Below are positions 18,449-27,127 of a DNA stretch of 38,411 bases, piece by piece (position 1 is the first letter of the stretch; every line of letters starts with the position of its first letter). The translations under genes were made by a program, and so were the position numbers. Location: the NCBI GenBank assembly GCA_947490845.1, contig CANLHI010000009.1, positions 1-38,411 on the forward strand. Reading direction: 5' to 3'. The notes beneath the pieces are model-generated. The model searched no databases and had not been told where the DNA came from. It saw only the letters and a program-made list of their open reading frames with translations. The DNA is from Actinomycetota bacterium. GTDB lineage: Bacteria > Actinomycetota > Actinomycetes > Nanopelagicales > Nanopelagicaceae.

Positions 18449-21400
18449 ATGACTATGCGTCCAATTTCTGCTCAAATCGACCTTCCTGCAATGGAGCGCT
18501 CGATCTTGGATTTCTGGCGCAAACATTCAATCTTTGAAGCAAGTACTGCCGCGCGAGTTGGCGCTGCGCCTTGGACTTTCTATGAAGGCCCACCGACCGC
18601 TAACGGCATGCCAGGAACCCACCACATTGAAGCGCGCGTCTTTAAAGATGTCTTCCCGCGTTATAAAACAATGAAGGGTAAATATGTAACCCGCAAAGCT
18701 GGTTGGGATTGCCACGGTTTGCCAGTTGAAATTGCAGTTGAAAAAGAGTTGGGATTTTCTGGAAAAGGCGACATTGAAAAATATGGTATTGCTGCTTTTA
18801 ATGAAATGTGTCGTGAATCTGTAACTCGCCACGTGGGCGCTTTCACAACGATGACCAACCGTATGGGTTTCTGGGTTGATTTTGATCAGGCTTATTGGAC
18901 TATGGCTCCAGAATATGTTGAAAGTGTTTGGTGGAGCCTGAAAGAGATCTGGAAGAAAGGTCTCTTGGTCCAAGATCATCGCGTTGCTCCATATTGCCCG
19001 CGTTGCGGAACCGGGCTCTCCGATCATGAACTTGCGCAAGGCTATGAAACGGTTACCGATCCTTCCGTTTATGTGCGCTTTCCGATCACATCTGGTGAAC
19101 TTTTCGATCTAGGCGCCGCGCTCTTGGTTTGGACAACTACGCCTTGGACGCTAGTTTCAAATACAGCAATCGCTGTGCATCCCGATGTCGATTATGTTGT
19201 AGTCGAAGTAATTGTTGAAGAGAGCAAAGAAGTACTTGTCGTTGCAGAACCACTTATCTCGACGCTAACTGGAGAAGTTAAAGTACTTAAGACGCTTAAA
19301 GGTAAGGAGCTAGAACACACCAAATATCAGCGCCCCCTTGATTTAGTTGAAATCCCAGACTCACATTTTGTAGTTCTTGCAACCTATGTCACAACCGAAG
19401 ACGGAACAGGGCTAGTCCATCAATCCCCCGCCTTTGGCGCCGATGACTTAGCGGTCTGTCGTGGTTATGGGTTGCCAGTTGTAAATCCAATCGCTCCTGA
19501 TGGAACATTCTTAAGCGATGTGCCACTAGTTGGTGGAATCTTCTTTAAAGATGCTGACAAAATTTTAGTAAAAGAACTTAAATCCCGAGGTGTTTTATAT
19601 AAGCACCAACCATTTGAGCACCCTTACCCACATTGCTGGCGCTGCCACACCGCCTTGATTTATTACGCACAACCTTCTTGGTATATCCGAACTACATCAA
19701 TTAAAGATGCGTTGATCCGTGAGAATAATGCAACCAACTGGCATCCTGAAACGATTAAGACTGGACGCTATGGTGATTGGCTAAATAACAATATTGACTG
19801 GGCGCTATCTCGAAATCGCTATTGGGGTACTCCTCTGCCAATTTGGCGTTGTGAAGAAAAGCATGAAATCTGTGTTGATTCACTGGCTGAACTAGGCGCA
19901 CTGGCCGGGCAAGAATTATCTAACCTAGATCCACACCGTCCTTTTGTAGATGACATTAACTTCCCTTGCGCTAGCTGTGGCAAAACAATGACGCGTGTGC
20001 CTGAAGTTATTGATTGTTGGTATGACTCTGGCGCAATGCCATTTGCACAATGGGGTTACCCGCATAAGCCGGGCTCAGTTGAAAAATTTGAAGCTGCCTA
20101 CCCTGCTGATTTTATCTGCGAAGCAATTGATCAAACTCGTGGCTGGTTCTATACCTTGATGGCGATCGGTACTTTGGTATTTGATAAAGGCTCTTATAAG
20201 GACGTTCTCTGTCTAGGCCATATCTTGGATAAAGATGGTCGCAAGATGAGCAAACATGTCGGCAACGTACTTGAGCCTATTGCCCTGATGGATCAACACG
20301 GCGCCGATGCTGTGCGCTGGTACATGTTGGCGGCAGGATCCCCGTGGTCAGCCCGTCGCGTGGGCCACGATGCGATCAGCGATGTTGTTCGTAAGACCTT
20401 ACTTACCTACTGGAACACAATCTCTTTCCATACTCTCTACGCACAATCATCAAACTTTGAAATCTCACAGATCCCAGCGGTTAAAGATCGCTCCATGATG
20501 GATCGTTGGATCTTGAGCGAACTAAATGCTCTAATCCAAGAAGTAGATGCTGCATACGGTGAATTTGATTCGCAGGTGGCTGGAAAAGCGCTGGCACGTT
20601 TCATCGATGATCTATCTAATTGGTATGTGCGTCGTTCGCGTCGTCGCTTCTGGGATGGTGATGTGGCAGCCCTTGGCACCTTGCACGAATGTCTTGTATC
20701 GCTAACCCAACTATTGGCGCCGATGGTTCCATTTATTACCGAACATGTTTGGCAAGAGTTGGTAAAGGTGGCCGATCCAAAGGCTGAAGATTCAGTTCAT
20801 TTAACTAATTTTCCGATAGCTGATGCTTCACTAATTAACCTGGAGTTAAACGCTCAGGTTGCAATGACTCGTCGTGTTGTTGAGCTTGGTCGCGCCGCTC
20901 GCGCCGAATCTGCCATCAAAATTCGCCAACCACTGCAACGTGCGCTGATTTCGGCAAACGGCTGGTCAAAGTTGCCAAAAGATATGAAGGATCAGATCTC
21001 AGATGAGCTAAATGTGATTGACCTTGCCGATATCGCAGACGCCGATGGAGATTTAGTAAATATCTCAATCAAGGCAAATTTCAAATCACTCGGCGCCAAA
21101 TACGGCAAGGAAGTTCAAGATATCGCCAAGGCCATTGCAGCAACCGATGCGACAGCGTTAGTTAAGACTCTTCGTGCAAGTGGTTCAACCAAGGTTGCAA
21201 CATGGGATATCGATTTAGATGATCTAGTGATCACTGAGGTTCCAAAGAGTGGCTGGATGGTGGCAAGCCATGAGGGTGAATCAGTTGCCCTTGATTTAGC
21301 ACTTTCACAAGCGTTAATTGATGCTGGAAATGTTCGTGAAGTAATCCGCTTTATTCAGGAACGTCGTAAGAGCGATGGCTTTGAAATCTCTGATCGCATT

Positions 21401-21559
21401 AAGGTGCGTTGGAATGCTGATCCGGCAATCGTTGCAGCAATCTCATCTGCTGCTAGCCATATAAGTGATGAAGTTTTAGCTTTGGAATTTACTCACGACT
21501 CAAGCATTCCGGCAGAAGATAACGACCTAGCCATTAGCGCAATTCTAGAAAAGGCTTAA
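18449..21559 (+). CDS. ileS: Isoleucyl-tRNA synthetase (IleRS2 type, GxHH signature)
   Basis: This is a class I synthetase of 1036 residues that charges tRNA-Ile. PPTANGMPGTHHIEARVFKD (49-68) is the first signature; where the classic motif is HxGH, this protein reads Gly56-Thr-His58-His59. KAGWDCHGLPVE follows. The KMSKS loop reads KMSKH at 599-603. The CP1 editing domain (about 190-390) includes TTPWTLVSNTAIAV, and several Cys pairs (CPRCG, CWRCH, CASCG) look zinc-binding. The size and motifs match the IleRS2 (eukaryote-like) group found in Actinobacteria. ATG at 18449 or 18455 could start it. It is the only plus-strand gene, and its stop is three bases from the stop of yggT. Confidence 0.98.
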   Translation: MTMRPISAQIDLPAMERSILDFWRKHSIFEASTAARVGAAPWTFYEGPPTANGMPGTHHIEARVFKDVFPRYKTMKGKYVTRKAGWDCHGLPVEIAVEKELGFSGKGDIEKYGIAAFNEMCRESVTRHVGAFTTMTNRMGFWVDFDQAYWTMAPEYVESVWWSLKEIWKKGLLVQDHRVAPYCPRCGTGLSDHELAQGYETVTDPSVYVRFPITSGELFDLGAALLVWTTTPWTLVSNTAIAVHPDVDYVVVEVIVEESKEVLVVAEPLISTLTGEVKVLKTLKGKELEHTKYQRPLDLVEIPDSHFVVLATYVTTEDGTGLVHQSPAFGADDLAVCRGYGLPVVNPIAPDGTFLSDVPLVGGIFFKDADKILVKELKSRGVLYKHQPFEHPYPHCWRCHTALIYYAQPSWYIRTTSIKDALIRENNATNWHPETIKTGRYGDWLNNNIDWALSRNRYWGTPLPIWRCEEKHEICVDSLAELGALAGQELSNLDPHRPFVDDINFPCASCGKTMTRVPEVIDCWYDSGAMPFAQWGYPHKPGSVEKFEAAYPADFICEAIDQTRGWFYTLMAIGTLVFDKGSYKDVLCLGHILDKDGRKMSKHVGNVLEPIALMDQHGADAVRWYMLAAGSPWSARRVGHDAISDVVRKTLLTYWNTISFHTLYAQSSNFEISQIPAVKDRSMMDRWILSELNALIQEVDAAYGEFDSQVAGKALARFIDDLSNWYVRRSRRRFWDGDVAALGTLHECLVSLTQLLAPMVPFITEHVWQELVKVADPKAEDSVHLTNFPIADASLINLELNAQVAMTRRVVELGRAARAESAIKIRQPLQRALISANGWSKLPKDMKDQISDELNVIDLADIADADGDLVNISIKANFKSLGAKYGKEVQDIAKAIAATDATALVKTLRASGSTKVATWDIDLDDLVITEVPKSGWMVASHEGESVALDLALSQALIDAGNVREVIRFIQERRKSDGFEISDRIKVRWNADPAIVAAISSAASHISDEVLALEFTHDSSIPAEDNDLAISAILEKA

Positions 21560-21562
21560 CGC

Positions 21563-21844
21563 TTAAAATATAACTACGATCAGGCTTTTTGCTAAGCCAA
21601 TTGCAATTAGCAGAACGATAAAAGATAGATCTAGTGAAACTCCACCTAAACGCAGCGGCGGAACAAATCGGCCTACAAATTTCATCGGTGGATCGGTTAT
21701 TGTATAAATGAACTCGAAGACAGCGATCAAGAATGAATTTGGTCGCCAGTTGCGCGCAAAGATGCGGACATAATCAATAATCAAACGAATAAATAGTGCG
21801 TACTTGAAGAGATCAAGAAGTGTTAAGAGCAGGTTTGTAATCAT
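21563..21844 (-). CDS. yggT: YggT family membrane protein
   Basis: The 93-residue protein has two hydrophobic segments, about 3-25 and 70-92, with the YggT motif near 48-62 (YTITDPPMKFVGRFVPPLRLGGVSLDLS). It lies in the ftsZ-pgeF-yggS-sepF-yggT string typical of Actinobacteria and Firmicutes, so a role in division or envelope is likely, but the molecular function is unknown. In many Actinobacteria divIVA follows directly; here convergent ileS follows instead. Confidence 0.93.
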   Translation of the reverse strand: MITNLLLTLLDLFKYALFIRLIIDYVRIFARNWRPNSFLIAVFEFIYTITDPPMKFVGRFVPPLRLGGVSLDLSFIVLLIAIGLAKSLIVVIF

Positions 21845-21870
21845 ATTTACCTAACGACCTGCTTACTAAA

Positions 21871-22341
21871 TCAGCTCTGGTTAAAGAAGCTGGCTTGCGC
21901 AGCAGCGGTCTTATCTTCACTGCTGACATTTACGTTGGCAGGAGATAATAAAAATACTTTATGGCTCACGCGTTCGATGCGTCCGTGAAGACCAAAGACT
22001 AATCCGCTTGCGAAGTCAACTAAACGCTTACGCTCTGACTCTTCCATGTCATCAAGGTTGATAATGACCGGATTGCCTTCGCGATAGTGCTCGCCCATTT
22101 TGCGCGCTTCGCTATAAGAGCGAGGTTGCAAAGTGATGATGTGGTAATTGGCTTCTGGTTGTGTTGATTGTGCGACTGCAACTGTTGAGCCAACGACTGT
22201 GACTCCCGCGCGATCACGTGACATACGTGATACCTCGCGAGCAGGACGATCGGTTGCGCGAACAGGAGTTGCTTCACCTTGGGCCTGCTCATCGGTATCT
22301 ACTAGCCCGAGGTAGCCCATCATTTTATTGAGTGCTGACAT
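21871..22341 (-). CDS. sepF: Cell division protein SepF
   Basis: SepF binds the FtsZ C-terminal tail and anchors it to the membrane, the role FtsA has elsewhere; no ftsA is present here, as usual in Actinobacteria. The 156-residue protein begins with a short amphipathic stretch (MSALNKMMGYLGLV), the likely membrane anchor, then a variable linker. The SepF domain is at about 65-145: YHIITLQPRSYSEARKMGEHYREG, VIINLDDMEESERKRLVDFASGL, RVSHKVFLLSP. The ATG has no Shine-Dalgarno; TAAACT stands six bases upstream and starts with the yggS stop codon, so sepF may have its own promoter in addition to read-through from ftsZ. Confidence 0.96.
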   Translation of the reverse strand: MSALNKMMGYLGLVDTDEQAQGEATPVRATDRPAREVSRMSRDRAGVTVVGSTVAVAQSTQPEANYHIITLQPRSYSEARKMGEHYREGNPVIINLDDMEESERKRLVDFASGLVFGLHGRIERVSHKVFLLSPANVNVSSEDKTAAAQASFFNQS

Positions 22342-22347
22342 AGGTAA

Positions 22348-22353
22348 AGTTTA
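22348..22353 (-). promoter_or_regulatory. Candidate internal -10 box TAAACT before sepF
   Basis: Minus-strand TAAACT-TTACCT-ATG; the TAA is also the yggS stop codon. This has the same geometry as the hisD, VIT and trpB boxes. Confidence 0.45.
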
Positions 22354-23037
22354 GGGGTGATAAGCGCGCGAACCGAGGATTTCACTACCCACGCGCAGAT
22401 GTGTCGCACCATAAGCAATTGCCACTTCAAAGTCAGAACTCATTCCAGCAGATAATCCAACGGCTTCTGGATAGCCCGCCTTAAAGGCGCTATGCACTTT
22501 CGCTATTTCACCAAAGGCGCGATCAAAGCCATATTCAACTGGTGGCACACACATCAGGCCCGCTAAATGCAGATTGGGATCGGCCCCAAGTTGATCGGCT
22601 AACTGCCCTAACTGATCTGCAAGAACTCCCCCGCGATCTGGCGCACCATCGAGTGAGAGCTGTAAAAAGATTGAAATCTTGCGATCCATCTCTGCGCAGA
22701 TTCGCGACAATTTTGTGATGTGATCAGCTGAATCTATTGAATGAATATATGTTGCCCAACTCGCAATATCCTTTAATTTTCTCCCCTGAACTTGGCCTTG
22801 AAAATGCCAAGTTGCGGCAATCGCTGCGGACTTTTCCAAACCCTCATCACTGCGATTTTCACCGAAGTTGCTCACTCCCAAGTCAGCCAAAATTTGGACA
22901 TCATTTGCGGGATATGTCTTTGTCGCCGCTATCAAAGTAATCTCACTGCGATTGCGACCTGCCGTTGCTGCAGCCTTTGTTATGCGATCTTCAACGCTTG
23001 CTAAAGCGACAGCGATTTCCTGTGCTCGAGTACTCAT
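22351..23037 (-). CDS. yggS: PLP homeostasis protein (YggS/PLPBP family)
   Basis: This is a non-catalytic PLP-binding TIM barrel that buffers PLP levels. The 228-residue protein has the PLP lysine Lys40 in ITLIAATKTYPA, then FGENRSDEG, WHFQGQVQGRK, SLDGAPDRGGV and the phosphate site GLSAGMSSDFEVAIAYGATHLRVGSEILGSR at the C-terminus. The ATG overlaps the pgeF stop by four bases. The gene is a standard member of the post-ftsZ string. Confidence 0.95.
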   Translation of the reverse strand: MSTRAQEIAVALASVEDRITKAAATAGRNRSEITLIAATKTYPANDVQILADLGVSNFGENRSDEGLEKSAAIAATWHFQGQVQGRKLKDIASWATYIHSIDSADHITKLSRICAEMDRKISIFLQLSLDGAPDRGGVLADQLGQLADQLGADPNLHLAGLMCVPPVEYGFDRAFGEIAKVHSAFKAGYPEAVGLSAGMSSDFEVAIAYGATHLRVGSEILGSRAYHP

Positions 23038-23699
23038 AGGCTGACCAACCCAACCTGTCGCCCTGTTTGGCCATCTCGGCGATAAGAGAAATGGTCAGCA
23101 CTTTCAACGGTACAGATTTGCAGATCGTTAATTTCAGAAATGCCTTCTGCCGCAAGTGCGCCCTTAAGCGCTTTCGGTAGGTCTAACGCTGGCGTACCCG
23201 ATGCGGTCTGCGCAGTTGCCAGTGGATGAAGTGCGATAACTTCATCATGTACATCTTGTGAGACTTCATAACAGCGACCGCAAATAGCGGGTCCTAATGT
23301 GGCGCGGATCTTTTTCGCCCCCATCTCACGCATGAGCTCAACTGTCTTGACAGCAACGCCATTTACTAAACCACGACGACCAACATGCACAGCTGCCACC
23401 GCCTCTGCTGAAGTAAGAATTAATGGAATGCAGTCAGCAACCATTACCGCAAGTGTTACCCCAGCGATTCCGGTAACTAGCGCATCTGCGGTTGGGGCCT
23501 CATCTGTCACGCTTTCAATAATCACAATTCGGCTGCCATGGACTTGATTCATAAACTGCACTGGTCCATATTTACTAGCCAGAAGTGCGCGGTTTGCCTG
23601 AACATCCTCAGCATCATCACTTACATGGTCGCCTAAATTAAAGGATGTAAACACACCTTGGCTAACACCGCCTGAACGATCTGTAAAAGTTTCCAACAT
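23034..23699 (-). CDS. pgeF: PgeF/YfiH family (multicopper polyphenol oxidase fold) enzyme
   Basis: The protein has 221 residues. Family members edit peptidoglycan precursors (removing wrongly added L-Ser from UDP-MurNAc) or act on purine nucleosides; which applies here is unknown. The metal and active-site residues are in place: His54 in MNQVHG, Cys90 in VADCIPL and His105 in AAVHVGRRGL. FTDRSGGVSQGVFTSFNLG at the N-terminus is the usual opening, so the ATG at 23699 fits although it has only a poor ribosome site. A 44-base gap separates it from ftsZ. Confidence 0.94.
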   Translation of the reverse strand: MLETFTDRSGGVSQGVFTSFNLGDHVSDDAEDVQANRALLASKYGPVQFMNQVHGSRIVIIESVTDEAPTADALVTGIAGVTLAVMVADCIPLILTSAEAVAAVHVGRRGLVNGVAVKTVELMREMGAKKIRATLGPAICGRCYEVSQDVHDEVIALHPLATAQTASGTPALDLPKALKGALAAEGISEINDLQICTVESADHFSYRRDGQTGRQVGLVSL

Positions 23700-23743
23700 G
23701 GCTTCTTAGTTAGTTACTCACTCGCAAATGGAGTGCGCCACTT

Positions 23744-24874
23744 TTACTTCATAAAGTCAGGAACGTCGATCTCATCTTCAGCAACTAGCTCTTCAAAGGT
23801 GACCCGCTTGCGAGGGGAGGAACCATCAAGATCTAGCGCCACTGAAATCGGATCGTTGGCAGGGATTGGATTTGCAATACCAGTCAGCGTTGACTTATCA
23901 ATTACTGGAACGTGAACCTTCTTAGGTTCTCCCCCATCAAAGCCAGCTGCGATGACTGTCACACGAACTTCATCACCAAGGGCATCATCAATTGTTGTTC
24001 CGAAGATGATGCGAGCATCTGGATGAGCAGCTGCCTGCACAAGCTCACAAGCTTCGTTAATTTCAAAGAGTCCAAGGTCAGATCCACCCGCAACTGAAAG
24101 CAGAACGCCCATTGCGCCATCAATAGATGCTTCAAGCAGCGGACTAGATATTGCAAGTTCAGCAGCACGTGTTGCGCGATTTTCTCCGCGCGCAGAACCA
24201 ATACCCATCAATGCAGATCCAGCATCTGTCATAACAGTTTTAACATCTGCAAAGTCAAGGTTGATTAGGCCTGGTTGAGTAATAATTTCGGTGATTCCTT
24301 GAACGCCAGATAGTAGAACTTGATCTGCGCTCTTGAATGCATCTACTGCTGTGATGCTGCGATCTGAAATTGCTAACAAGCGATCATTAGGAATAACTAT
24401 CAAAGTATCTACTTCTGCACGTAGCAGTTCGATTCCTTCATCTGCCTGTGCTGATCTAATTTTTCCTTCAAAAGAGAAAGGACGAGTTACGACGCCAATA
24501 GTTAGCGCGCCGAGATCACGTGCAATCTTTGCAACGATTGGTGCGCCACCTGTTCCGGTACCGCCACCTTCGCCAGCGGTAACGAAAACCATATCTGCAC
24601 CACGTAAAATTTCTTCAATATCTTCTGTGTGATCAATTGCAGCTTGACGTCCTTTTTCAGGAGCCGCGCCAGCACCGAGACCTTTTGTTGATGCGCGACC
24701 GATATCTAATTTCACATCGGCATCACTCATCAACAAATGTTGTGCATCAGTATTTATTGCAATGAACTCAACGCCTTTTAGTCCGACATCAATCATGCGA
24801 TTGATTGCGTTGACTCCACCGCCACCAATTCCAACAACTTTGATAACGGCTAAATAATTCTGTGGTGCAGCCAC
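23744..24874 (-). CDS. ftsZ: Cell division GTPase FtsZ
   Basis: FtsZ is a tubulin homologue that forms the Z ring. The 376-residue protein has the nucleotide-binding [14 protein letters not shown] (16-29), the tubulin signature [10 protein letters not shown] (101-110), and the T7 region [16 protein letters not shown] linker then leads to the conserved tail [10 protein letters not shown], the site bound by SepF and FtsW. The start is GTG at 24874 with the strongest ribosome site in the window (AAGGAGG, five bases before). It is preceded by the 157-base gap after ftsQ, which probably carries its own promoter. Confidence 0.98.
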   Translation of the reverse strand: MAAPQNYLAVIKVVGIGGGGVNAINRMIDVGLKGVEFIAINTDAQHLLMSDADVKLDIGRASTKGLGAGAAPEKGRQAAIDHTEDIEEILRGADMVFVTAGEGGGTGTGGAPIVAKIARDLGALTIGVVTRPFSFEGKIRSAQADEGIELLRAEVDTLIVIPNDRLLAISDRSITAVDAFKSADQVLLSGVQGITEIITQPGLINLDFADVKTVMTDAGSALMGIGSARGENRATRAAELAISSPLLEASIDGAMGVLLSVAGGSDLGLFEINEACELVQAAAHPDARIIFGTTIDDALGDEVRVTVIAAGFDGGEPKKVHVPVIDKSTLTGIANPIPANDPISVALDLDGSSPRKRVTFEELVAEDEIDVPDFMK

Positions 24875-25031
24875 GAGTTCCTCCTTTAGAACTGTAAACC
24901 TCTACTTGAGAATTACATTTCTACTCTCTTTAATGAGGGCAACGTAAGGCGTTAGGTGCACGAAAGCAAAGACCGACTCAAACTATTTATTTCTTTTATT
25001 AATGAAACTTCTATCTCTAATTCACTCAAAT
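24875..25031 (-). promoter_or_regulatory. ftsZ leader: strong ribosome site, probable promoter
   Basis: This is the longest gap within the minus-strand dcw run apart from the rsmH leader. The ribosome site AAGGAGG is at 24880-24886. A possible -10 TGTAAT lies at 24912-24917 and a TTGCCC at 24937-24942, but the 19-base spacer between them is long, so the exact promoter is uncertain. The strong ribosome site and long leader contrast with the leaderless starts elsewhere. Confidence 0.4.
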
Positions 25032-25721
25032 TCACTTCACGATTGGTGCATGTGGAGCAGTCACATCAATCATTCGAATCGATTTATTTTCGGGTTGTTC
25101 GAGCAGCGCTGTGATTACTTTTATTTTCAAATCTGTATCTAATCCATCTCCCCAAATAATTCGCATATCTCGCCCAGAAAATTCGCCGTAAATTAAGAGG
25201 TTACTAGGCCGAGCAGCGCTTAGACGATCTATCCCAGCGCTAAATTCTTGAGGTAGTTCAGTAAAGACTTTTATCGCAGCTAATCCGCTAGCAACAGAAG
25301 TTGCAGAAACTTTCGGGAGCCCATCTGGAAGATCCGTTGGCAGGGTAAATGTTTTTCCAGAAGCATCAAGTGCCACTTGAGGTTGGCCAGGTTCGGTATA
25401 TAGCGCCACAGGCACTCGCGAGGTAACAGATATTTTTACTTTCCCATTTAGCCAATTGCGCGATACTTGTGAAGATTGGATCCAATTGTTTGCAGCCAAT
25501 CTTGCTGAGATAGAACGTGGATCAAGGCGCGCTAATTTTTCTCCGGACTGTATATCTAGTGAGCGACTAATCAATTCTTTAGATTGCTCCGTGGGCGCAC
25601 CAGTGATTTCGATACTGCGCACTGTTAAAAGGTTCGACCATCCCAGCACGTAGGAACCCCCACCAAAGATTAATAGCGCCAAAGCGCCAGCAATTAGAAT
25701 TCGTGGTGACTTAACTTTCAT
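25032..25721 (-). CDS. ftsQ: Cell division protein FtsQ
   Basis: The 229-residue bitopic protein has a membrane segment at about 9-29 (ILIAGALALLIFGGGSYVLG), then the POTRA domain LLTVRSIEITGAPTEQSKELISRSLDI, and the FtsQ domain through about 210. It bridges the cytoplasmic and outer parts of the divisome, working with FtsL/DivIC-like partners, FtsW and PbpB. It begins 11 bases after murC, the standard murG-murC-ftsQ-ftsZ order. Sequence conservation is low, as is normal for FtsQ; position and the POTRA pattern make the call. Confidence 0.93.
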   Translation of the reverse strand: MKVKSPRILIAGALALLIFGGGSYVLGWSNLLTVRSIEITGAPTEQSKELISRSLDIQSGEKLARLDPRSISARLAANNWIQSSQVSRNWLNGKVKISVTSRVPVALYTEPGQPQVALDASGKTFTLPTDLPDGLPKVSATSVASGLAAIKVFTELPQEFSAGIDRLSAARPSNLLIYGEFSGRDMRIIWGDGLDTDLKIKVITALLEQPENKSIRMIDVTAPHAPIVK

Positions 25722-25732
25722 AGGTTGCCCCG

Positions 25733-27127
25733 TTAATTAAAACGGCGAGCCAATCCTTCGCTAATAATTGGAGCCAGTGAATTAACATCGCCGGCTCCAA
25801 GTGTGATGATCACATCACCAGGTTTGGCGTTATCTATTACCCAGTCAGATGCTTCCAGGAAGTTAGGTATAAAGCGTCCGTGCTCCATCTTCGCTGCAAT
25901 CGTCTCGGAAGTGATTCCCGTAATTGGCGCTTCACTTGCCGCATATATTTCTAGCAATACAACCTCATCTGCTATCGATAAGGCTCGGGCAAATTCATTC
26001 ATAAATGCTTGAGTACGTGAATAACGATGTGGCTGGAAAATAACTAGAACTCGACCATCGCCGGCATAGCGCTTGGCTGCAGTTAGAGTTACATCGATCT
26101 CAGTTGGGTGGTGTCCGTAATCATCAATAACTCGAATTCCATGAACCGTTGCCTTCAATTCAAAACGGCGTCCCGTGCCATGAAAACTAGCTAACCCATT
26201 GAGCGCCTCCGCGGCAGGAGCTCCCAGTATTAAGGCCATGGCCAGGGCTGCACCAGCATTTAAAACATTATGTAGCCCGGGTACTTGAAGTGACATCGTG
26301 CCAATTGTTCGACCGCGCCAAATAACCCGCGAGGTTGAGCCCATCGCAAGTAAGTTAACTGAGTCGATAAATAAGTCTGAACCCTCTTTAGTGCCGTAAG
26401 AAACTGTCTTTATTTCAGTAACAGTTGTGGCGAGCAGCGAAGATCCGGCATCGTCTGCGCAGTAGACGAGAAAACCATCTCGCGATATTGAATCGGCAAA
26501 TTCAGAAAAGGCCTTGGTTACATCGTCGACGGTTGCAAAGAAATCAACATGGTCGTGTTCAACGTTTGTAACAATTGCTGAATATGGGTGATATTCGATA
26601 AATGATCCATCAGATTCATCTGCTTCGGCTATAAATAAATCTCCAGTTCCGCGGTGGGCATTAGAACCCGATGAAGTTAGGGTGCCACCGATAGCAAAGG
26701 AAGGATCGAGCCCGCATGCTTGCAATGCCACTGTCAGCATCGATGAGGTGGTCGTCTTTCCATGCGTACCAGCCACTGCAACGCTGCGCGAAAGCGACAT
26801 TAACGTGGCCAGTGCCTGCGCGCGAGTAAGGATCGGTAAATTCAATTCCCGGGCGCGAATTAGTTCGACATTCGCAGCACTTATGGCAGTTGAGAAAATA
26901 ACAAAATCTGCGCCATCTACTTGTTCGGACCTGTGCGCGGCATTTACTTCTGCACCAAGGGCTTGCAGAGCACTTAACACAGTTGAATCTTTAGCATCTG
27001 AACCCGTAACTGTTATCCCGTGAGATAAGGCGATGCGGGCTAGTCCGCTCATACCTGCTCCACCAATGCCTACAAAGTGCAGGCGCTTGCCGATCCAATT
27101 ATTAAGCGGGCTGACTGTATTAGGCAT
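25733..27127 (-). CDS. murC: UDP-N-acetylmuramate--L-alanine ligase
   Basis: MurC adds L-Ala to UDP-MurNAc. The 464-residue protein has HFVGIGGAGMSGLARIAL (nucleotide-binding N-domain), the ATP P-loop VAGTHGKTTTSSML, AEADESDGSFIEYHP, VTNVEHDHVDF and VIFQPHRYSRTQAFMNEFA in the C-domain. ATG at 27127 shares one base with the murG stop (TAATG). Confidence 0.98.
   Translation of the reverse strand: MPNTVSPLNNWIGKRLHFVGIGGAGMSGLARIALSHGITVTGSDAKDSTVLSALQALGAEVNAAHRSEQVDGADFVIFSTAISAANVELIRARELNLPILTRAQALATLMSLSRSVAVAGTHGKTTTSSMLTVALQACGLDPSFAIGGTLTSSGSNAHRGTGDLFIAEADESDGSFIEYHPYSAIVTNVEHDHVDFFATVDDVTKAFSEFADSISRDGFLVYCADDAGSSLLATTVTEIKTVSYGTKEGSDLFIDSVNLLAMGSTSRVIWRGRTIGTMSLQVPGLHNVLNAGAALAMALILGAPAAEALNGLASFHGTGRRFELKATVHGIRVIDDYGHHPTEIDVTLTAAKRYAGDGRVLVIFQPHRYSRTQAFMNEFARALSIADEVVLLEIYAASEAPITGITSETIAAKMEHGRFIPNFLEASDWVIDNAKPGDVIITLGAGDVNSLAPIISEGLARRFN

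Noticed and set aside
23700..23743. Small hairpin (CACTC/GAGTG) between ftsZ and pgeF
   Set aside because: Five base pairs without a following U-run is too weak to call a terminator.
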